Shown: positions 56,700-64,000 of the stretch, piece after piece
Numbering within the stretch: the stretch's first letter is position 1
Layout: each line of letters begins with the position of its first letter
From: Tricholoma matsutake
Lineage: Eukaryota > Basidiomycota > Agaricomycetes > Agaricales > Tricholomataceae
NCBI GenBank assembly: GCA_026075535.2
Contig: AP026544.2
Span: 3,472,001-3,536,000, forward strand
Reading direction: 5' to 3'
DNA: 64,000 nt
Made by a program: the position numbers and the translations under genes
Notes under the pieces: model-generated
Told to the model about the DNA's origin: nothing
The model's database searches: none
The model's input: the letters and a program-made list of their open reading frames with translations, nothing else

Positions 56700-59600
56700 T
56701 CAAAGGGGTGCAAACATGCCATTCACAGTGCAGATCTCAACACTCCTCCTCACCGTGAATACTCCTCCTTGCATGGAATCACATAAGAATCTCTTGAGTC
56801 CTAGAAAACTATGGAGATGAGTGAAGGTTTTGACGTCAAGAGCTTTCATGAAAATGTCAGCAATGTTATCGTGGGTGTGCACATACTGTAATTTGAGCTC
56901 CTGGGATTGTACACATTTGTGTAGGAAGTGGAATTTGATGTTGACATGTTTAACTTGGGAATGGAGGAGTGGGTCTTCAGACAAATTGATTGATGCAGTG
57001 TTGTCACAAAGTATGGGAGTGGGCGCTTCAGGTGAGTATCCAATGGCCATAAGCAAAGTGCAAATCCAGACACATTCTTTTGCAGACTCAAAAGTGGCAA
57101 CATACTCTGCCTCGCAAGATGAGGCTGCAACAGTTTTCTGTTTGTGTGCAGTCCAGGAGATGGCACCTGATCCAAGAGCACACATATATCTGCCCACACT
57201 ATGCCTCATATCCAAGCAGTTGGCCCAGTCAGAGCCCATGTATGCCAATAGCGAGATAGGGTTCTCACCCCCTAGGTATAATTTAAGATCCCATGTTGAT
57301 AGGTCCACCTTGTCATTCAAGCTTGGAAAATCACATCTATGATTGTCGTCGAAGCTCTACGAACCCATATGAACCTCTCCGAACTTCTACGAACCCCTCT
57401 GAAGCTCTACGAACCTCTATGAACCTCTACAAAGTCATGAAAATGCTTCGAAATTCTTCGCAATGCTTCGAAACTCTTCGTGACACCTCAAAATTCTTCG
57501 TATGCCTTTGGCCACCATAGTAAAACTCCCCCAACCTTCGGACAGCTCAGGATATACACCTGGAGCATCGTCGATGGGTTCCGAACCAGTATCAAGCAAT
57601 ATCGCAGTGATATTGGCCTTCAAACAAGTCCGATATTTCCTCCACCAACTTTGAAAATCATCGAACATCGCAAATTGACATCGGACACTATATTGCTATC
57701 CGAATAATCATTGCACACATGCCAGACATATCCCCTACCATTGTCGAACAATATCGCACCAATATCGGGCCACAAACGAAGTCCAAAGAAACGTCGAAAA
57801 TCTTCGAGAAACATTGAACCTTGAAAAACATTGTTGGACACAGTATTTCCTGTTCGAATGATCTTCGGATGCATGCTGGACACATGGGACACTATATTGC
57901 ATATATTGAACACATTTTGACTGCATGTGCATGCATACAATCTGCTCAAAGCAGTTTCCGATCTTTTATTCAATTTATAACAAGGACAGTCCAATTTTAG
58001 CTATTCTTTCTTATTATTTCTTCATCATGTGTTATATTCACCCTTCTAGGCTCGCTTTATTGTTCTGATATACTTATATTTTCTTTTGCCTCGAGTATTC
58101 CACATGTTTGCCTCATGTTCTCTAGCCTTTTTAGGTGCTTTCTTTATTTTATTTGAAAAGATGTACTAGATACAAAGAAATACAAGAAAGTCGTCATCTT
58201 CCTCCCAGATCACAGTGATTTGAGAGTTCAGTTTAGTCTTATTCAGTCCGAAGTTTGGTGTTTTATGCTAAACTTCCTCAAAATTCCTTGAAATTCCTTG
58301 CATTACACTATTTTTGCTCTCACTTCCCTCGATTAGCCTTTTCTTCACTTCTACTACTTGTCTAGTCCCCTGATCTTGCATCTGAACATATCTGCGCACT
58401 CAAAATTCCTCGAGACTTCTTCAAAAAATATTGCGACACCTCGCAAATTATCGCAACCCCTCGAAGACCATCACAAGTCCTCGAAACACATTTTTTTAGC
58501 CTCAAACGGCTTTGACAAGCAGTTGTTTTGTGACTATTTGACGGTCGGTCTGACAGGTGACATCTAGAGGGCCTCGCATCCTTCCTCTGACTCGTGTTAT
58601 ACCATCTGAAGCCATTTTGTGGGTTTTGTTTGGGTTTCTGGGTTGAGCATTATCAATGTCCCTTTCAAGTAGCATACCAGTCGTATGGCGGCATGCCAAT
58701 GTTTGAAAGAGTATGAGTCTAGGAATTGGGATAGTTGTTGAACAGCATAAGAAATGTCAGGACGTGTAGAGATGGTGAGATATAAGAGGCAACCAACTAG
58801 TGAACGGTAGGGTAGTCCTTGTAGCTTAGTTTGCATGTCAGATGTAAGAGTTGACCAATCGACTCATCACATTTTTTGCCCAGGTTCCATTGGTGTGGAC
58901 AATGGATGAGAGTCAGCTTGACCAAATTGTGAGACAATCTTGTCGACCAGTGCTGTCTGTGACAATGCCACCATACGATGTGCTGTATCCCAGGTAATAG
59001 CAATGCCAACAACAGATTGCGGTGTCCCAAGGTTGGATATCGTCCACACTTTCTGCATCTGGTCCTTGAAGCACTCATTCTCCTCCTTACAACTAGTGAT
59101 GGAAAGGTGGTTGTCAACATGAACAGCCACTATGATAGTACCTGTATCAGTTTTGCAATAGTAGATGCATGATTCGCAGGATAATCTTGTAAAACCCCAT
59201 GATATCATCTGTGTGTTCAGTGTCTGATTCCAAATACATTGGCTCTGCTTCATACCATATAATCCCTGTTGCAGTTCCCACACCCAATCCTCCTTCCCCA
59301 GTTCTTCAAAACCTGTCGGCTGTTCCATGTACTGAATTTCATCATCCGGCAAAAGGCCATATAGGAAAGCGGTTTTTATGTTGAACTGTTGGGTGTCCCA
59401 TCTGAGTGATGTGGCAATGTGTAGGAGGATCCACCAAGATTCCATGTGCGCCATAGGTGAGGTAGTTTTTGTGATCCTTGCCATAGATTTGCTCAAAACC
59501 CTTGAAGACAAGGCATACCTTCCAACAAACTGCCTGACCTGTCTTATCACACTTAATATGGAAGACAGGCCAACCTTTGCGAATACAGTGACCATGTGGC

Positions 59601-60615
59601 ACATCAGCACATGGAATAAGTTTATAGACAGACATATCTTTCAGGGATTGAAGTTCATCCCAGTAACCATCTTCCCATCATTTGGCATCTGCAGAATTCT
59701 TAGCTTCCTCCCAAGATCGCGGGTTGTCCTCAAATTGAAGTGATTCCAGGTCAATATCTGACATCTCTGAAATTAATGTGGAGAGGTGATGTGCCTGATC
59801 ACCAAGCATGATGTCATCAGAAGACCCTTCAACCTGCCGATCATAATCAATCAATGACACATCAGGTGCAATGACAGTATGGAGATCAGCTAATAGCTTC
59901 TTCCATTCCACTCAAACTTCCTTGAAGTGCTCAGCTGACTACTTTGATTCCTGCACTGCTCTCCCGAGCCTATTTATCACTGGCCCCCTAGTGGGATTCT
60001 TCTCAGTGGGTATCAGTATCCTAGAGGATCAACGTGGGACTGGTTCTGGTGAAGTGGGTACTAATATTGAAGTAGGCAGGTTTGGCATAGGAATTTGGAT
60101 GGGAATGTTGGTGGTGAGTGAATTATCATCAGAGTTGGCATCAATAGGATGAAGCTCACAGTCTTGAATTGTCAACTGATTCCACTACAGCTGGATCAAG
60201 CTGGGGTTGTGGGGGAACAGGCATATGACCATCATGAGTTTCGATGAACTTGACGTGATATGAGCTATAAACCTTTTGTGTTTCTCGATGGTAACATTGG
60301 TATGCCTTCAATTTAGATTCATACCCAATGAGGATGCACTCTAAAGAATGCTCATAGACCTTGGGATTATGTTGGTTCTGGATGAAGACATATGCTTTAC
60401 ATCCAATTTCCCTCATGTAAGAATAATCAGGTTTGTGCCCATGCCATTTCTCCCATGGTGTATTACCATTAAGTGAACGAGTTGTAGTTTTGGCATGTAA
60501 ATGAGCGGCAGTTAAGTATAACTCGTCCCATAGGAAGGTAGGCAAGTTTGGATAGTGCATGCCTTTCCCATCAATGTCCAGTGCATGTGCTCAACATGAC
60601 CAATATGGGCAGAAG
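56700..60615 (-). pseudogene. pol: Copia pol relic (-)
   Basis: From 60615: SAHIGHVEH-type integrase segment, PTFLWDELYLTAAHLHAKTT, YMREIGCKAYVFI; linker LESLQFEDNPRSWEEAKN ending in TGA at 59678; RT with VFHIKCDKTGQAVCWK, FKGFEQIYGKD, DTQQFNIKTAFLYGLL, GLYGMKQSQCIWNQ and VHVDNHLSI (the YVDD box has lost its second Asp); SLVGCLLYLTISTRPDISYA; then after the nested LTR, RNase H with LYLGGENPISLLAYMGSDWA, ISWTAHKQKTVAASSCEAEY and HNIADIFMKALD. Frame changes near 59480 and 58850. Confidence 0.85.
57297..58655 (+). repeat. Solo LTR-like repeat, copy L2, in copia RNase H
   Basis: TGATAGGTCCACC...GAGCATTATCA, 1,359 bp. A 4-bp target duplication ATGT lies at 57293-57296 and 58656-58659. Excision rejoins the copia frame as YLKGTWDLKLYL. 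Non-coding; rich in AAATTCTTCG/TGCTTCGAAA short repeats. Confidence 0.88.
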
Positions 60616-63600
60616 TGTAAGGTGCAGTAAATTTGACTCGTAGACTCCTGCTTCAATCTTCTTTTTCAGCATTTCACAAATCTGTTCATACAAACCAGGT
60701 GGTATGGGGATATTGCATTCGACCCAAGGTGTGTGAGGGATGACTGGGAACTCAATAGGAGGGAAGAAATCTGGTTGAAACCTTCCTTGTTCATTTTTGG
60801 TCCATGCGAACCCCACTTGCTGGTTTTGAATGAAGTCATGCATGAGATCTCATTCTTGAGATCGCCTGGATGATTTCGATTGATAATGTTTTTGCATTTG
60901 AGGTTATATTGGGGAGTTGGTTTGAATATCGGAGGATGGGGATTTAGTGGAGGCATGTCTTTGAGGGGATCACCCTCGATGTGTCAAATAATTCAAAATT
61001 GATCAGGTAGTCTGGCCACGATTGGACGGACCTTCTGTGTGACTGGTTTATACTTTTTCTTCATCGATAAATAACTAGACTGGCGATTGTCAGAAATAAC
61101 TGAGGAAGGGGAAACATATGATGAAGAAACTTTCATAGGTATAAACACCATTGAGGCATTTCAAGGAACGTGGAATTTGTCGCATGCAGATAAATATAGG
61201 TCAGAAAGCATTGCAGATAATTCTTCGGAGGAGTCGATTTCAGGGATATTTGCAGTGTGCTCAATAAATATAGAGGAGTTAGAAGAGTCAAACAAAATGA
61301 TGAAAGCGCACTGTTCCAAAATTTCATTCTCTAATGCTGAAAATCCTCACAAACAACTTTTCGACAACGGTGCAATTGAGGGATTGAGGGAATGGTAGCA
61401 GTCCAAGTTGAGTTAGGATCACATATCATAATGGTTTGGGCTTCGTTCCGATAGTTTCTAATGATGCTTTCTGTTAAGACATCGAAAGGTCATCCAAGTA
61501 GAATATTGTAAGCTGGGTCCCGAATAACATGTATCTGCATGTATAGGGTGATTCTGCCAAGATTGCAGGGCACATTGCATGCTAAACTGAGTGTTTCGTC
61601 CACAGTGCCATTGGCAGACTGCATTGGAAGCCAAATCGAGGAATCATATGCTAGACCGAGTTTGTGACAGACATCTTCGGCCATCGAAATGATCGAGGAA
61701 CCGGGATCAACGATGCTTTCTACCTGGTTGTTACCATGGACATCCATAATAACTGATGATGATGCTCAACTTGGAAACCCAAACAAAACCCACAAAATGG
61801 CTTTGGATGGTATAACATGAGTCAGAGGAAGGATGCAAGGCCCTCTAGATGTCACCTGTCAGACTGACCATCAAATAGTCATAAAACAACTGCTTGTCGA
61901 AGCAGTTCAAGGCTAAAAGAATGTGTTTCGAGGACTTGTGATGATTTTTGAGGGGTTGCAATGATTTTCGAGATGTCATGATATTTTTTGAAGAAGTTTC
62001 GAGGAATTTCGAGTGCGCAGATATGTTCAGATGCAAGATTGGGGGACTAGATGAGTGGTAGAAGTGAAGAAAAGGCTAATCGAAGGAAGCGAGAGTGAAA
62101 ATAGTGTAATGCAAGGAATTTTGAGGAATTTTGAGGAAGTTTAGCATTAAACACCAAAATTCGGACTGAATAAGACTAAACTGTACTCTCAAATCACTGT
62201 GATCTGGGAGGAAGATGATGACTTTCTTGTTTTTCTTTGTATCTAGTACATCTTTTTATATAAAATAAAGAAAGTACCTAAAAAGGCTAGAGAACATGAG
62301 GCAAACATGTGGAAAACTCGAGGCCAAAGACAATATAAGTATATCAGAACAATAAAGCGAGCCTAGAAGGGTGAATATAACACATGATGAAGAAATAATA
62401 AGAAAGAATAGCTAAAATTGGACTGTCCTTGTTATAAATTGAATAAAAGATCGGAAACTGCTTTGAGCAGATCATATGCATGCACATGCGGTCAAAATGT
62501 GTTTGATATACTCGAGATAGTGTCCCATGTGTCCAGCATGCATCCGAAGATTGTTTGAACAGGAAATACTGTGTCCAACAATGTCTTTTGAGGTTCAATG
62601 TTTTTTGAAGATTTTCGACATTTCTTCGGACTTCGTTCGTGGCCTGATATCGGTGCGATATTGTTCGACAATGGTAGGGGATATGTCTGGCATGTGTGCA
62701 ATGATTATTCGGATAGCGATATAGTGTCCGATGTCGATTTTCAATGTTCCATGATTTTTGAAGTCGGTTGAGGAAATATTGGACTTGTTTGATGGCCAAT
62801 ATCACTGCGATATTGCTCGATACTGGTTCGTAACCCATCCAAGTGTATATCCTGAGCTGTACGAGGGTCAGGGGAATTGTATTATGGTGGCCGAAGGCAT
62901 ACGAAGAATTTTGAGGTGTCACAAAGAGTTTTGAAGTGTTGCAAAGGATTTCGAAGCATTCTTGTGACCTTGTAGAGGTTCGTAGAGCTTTGGAGGGGTT
63001 TGTATGGGTTTGTAGAGCTTCAATGACAATCATAGATGTGTTTTCCAAGCTTGAACAAAAAGGTGGACCTATCACCGATCTAATCGATGAAGTGTCTTTA
63101 GTGATGACAAAGGGCTGAGGGATTTCACCGGGTTGGAGACTGCTAATATAGGTCTCGTACGGGTCAGGCACAATAATTGCATCGGGACTGAACATGTTCA
63201 TCACATTGTTTCCAGTTTGTGGTACTTGTTTCGGTGTGACCTGTTCTCTCCATTTTGTCCAAACCTTGGGTGATAGCGAGAGTAGTTCTTCAGATGTAAG
63301 TGTGACAATCAGCATCTTCATCGACCGCAAAAGATATTGTGTGCGATCTTCTCGTTCTGTACTGGTGCCTGTGTCGCATACAATGGTCCGTCTTTTTCCT
63401 TACCCTTTGATGTGCCAGTGAAGTTCCTTTCATGTGGTGGTAAATAGGCATTCTCCCTGACTGATGCATAGGGGTGTACCGAGGTTTGCATTGGAGGTAT
63501 GGTTGGAGGTATGGTTGTCGATGGTGAAGTGGTCAATGCAGGAGAGGTTGATGTCAATGCCAATGTTGGAGCCATAGTTGAAGTCAAAGGGTTGACCGTT

Positions 63601-64000
63601 GTCGATGAAGATGTTGAGGGTGCTGGGACTGGAGCAGTAGACGTAGAAGATGCAGGGACAGGGGTTGTCATGGCCAGAACTGAATTTTGAACCTCTTTGT
63701 TCGGACGCGAAAATGGTCGACCACTTCGAAGCACAAATATTTTGCACTCGAGAGCTGCTCTTCTATCTTCAGAGTCAGCGGTCAACATCGAGTTATGATA
63801 AATGCCTTTCATTTCTGATCCCAATGTAGAAACTGCATCGGACTCCATTATCAAAGTGATTGCAGCTGAGGTTGAATTAGTCAAAGTTGAAAGTGCCAAT
63901 GATGCGATGCTGAATAAGAGTGTGGCTGCTGGTGTTGCATCTGGGTTACATTTCCACCATTCGTCGATGCATTCCTTGATAAACCTGCCAGGAATACTTT
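60616..64000 (-). pseudogene. Second gypsy family gag-pol relic (runs off the window)
   Basis: Enters from the right edge with ALSTLTNSTSAAITLIMESD and a Ser/Thr/Pro-rich linker. Then LTSEELLSLSPKVWTKWREQ, SYETY-equivalent DPYETYISSLQPGEIPQ and ITKDTSSIRSV. After the nested repeat: VIMDVHGNNQVESIVDPGSS (aspartic protease; DPGSS where DSGSS is usual), MQSANGTVDETLSLACNVPC and IRDPAYNILLG. A degraded linker (61480-60960) leads to the RT entry region: GFAWTKNEQGRFQPDFFPPI and PIPPGLYEQICEMLKKKIEA. The RT stops at VYESN, where copia begins. An Agaricomycete gypsy lineage without close similarity to the chromovirus at 550. Confidence 0.75.
61757..63074 (-). repeat. Solo LTR-like repeat, copy L3, in gypsy protease
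   Basis: Inverse orientation of L1 and L2 (begins TGATGATGCTCAAC, ends GGTGGACCTATCA), 1,318 bp. The flanks CTGA (61753-61756) and CCGA (63075-63078) are a 4-bp target duplication with one C-to-T change at a CpG. Excision restores SIRSVIMDVHG. Confidence 0.85.

Larger units (their letters stand above)
56390..60615 (-). mobile_element. Ty1/copia relic (-), 5'-truncated by a chimeric junction
   Basis: Integrase remainder, RT and RNase H run leftward. A purine tract (GGTGAGGAGGAGTG) and the 3' LTR beginning TGTTGAGATCTGCAC (56742 leftward) follow, with the palindromic CTCACCTCAGTC segment at 56540-56570. It is related to, but clearly diverged from, the plus-strand copy at 29391-34932. The 5' part is replaced at 60616 by gypsy sequence. 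A solo-LTR-like repeat (57297-58655) is nested in RNase H. Confidence 0.8.

Noticed and set aside
1..64000. CRISPR arrays, bacterial operons, prophage
   Set aside because: No regularly spaced direct repeats with unique spacers; introns and fungal TE families throughout show a eukaryotic genome.

Overview
The window looks like a TE-dense chromosome segment of an Agaricomycete (mushroom-forming basidiomycete). Evidence: an STE3-type seven-transmembrane pheromone receptor with five exons and 45-61 nt introns; a FunK1-type fungal kinase; a CxC2/KDZ transposase; a Plavaka-like (CACTA superfamily) transposase; a Tf1/sushi-type chromovirus; and several repeated hypothetical families that I know only from Agaricomycetes. 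There are no bacterial features. The species cannot be named from this sequence.

Layout. 1-8.4 kb: an unrecognised spliced minus-strand gene, broken by a full-length 6,044-bp Ty3/gypsy chromovirus (TSD GTCAG) and, further upstream, by a solo LTR of the same family (TSD ACTGT). 8.6-12.2 kb: two non-autonomous hAT-like elements back to back. 12.7-15.2 kb: a decayed FunK1 kinase gene (-). 15.8-17 kb: a decayed unknown gene (-). 17-19.6 kb: a long TG...CA solo-LTR-like repeat and a ~360-bp foldback. 19.6-27.7 kb: a decayed hypothetical gene, a 2.9-kb TIR element with large inverted tandem arrays, and a Plavaka transposase relic. 28.5-36.1 kb: a module-bearing repeat, a Ty1/copia relic (+) holding two solo LTRs, and a TA-flanked TIR element carrying a gene fragment. 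36.6-39.7 kb: a CpG-rich single-copy-looking island with the intact STE3 gene. 40-42.1 kb: a hAT-like element inside a gypsy RNase H/integrase relic. 42.8-54.3 kb: a KDZ-type block of five decayed genes (X, KDZ, Y, Z, W). 54.5-55.1 kb: a deleted Tc1/mariner element. 55.1-60.6 kb: another module-bearing repeat and a Ty1/copia relic (-) with a solo-LTR insertion. 60.6-64 kb: a second gypsy family (-) with the same LTR type inserted.

How it fits together. Almost everything is transposon, most of it inactivated. The interrupting stops are nearly all TGA, at codons where relatives or context suggest CGA, which fits CpG C-to-T decay. STE3 is the clear exception: its reading frame is intact across five exons and it keeps its CpGs. 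The most unusual unexplained signal is a recurring module: a GGCCCAAAC...GTTTGGGCC hairpin directly beside a GTAAGT splice donor, a 55-66 nt intron, then an exon with a near-palindromic GAGCAGYTGCTC motif. It occurs inside several non-autonomous elements whose terminal inverted repeats are unrelated. All family assignments come from reading translations by eye and from memory of the families; no database search was possible.
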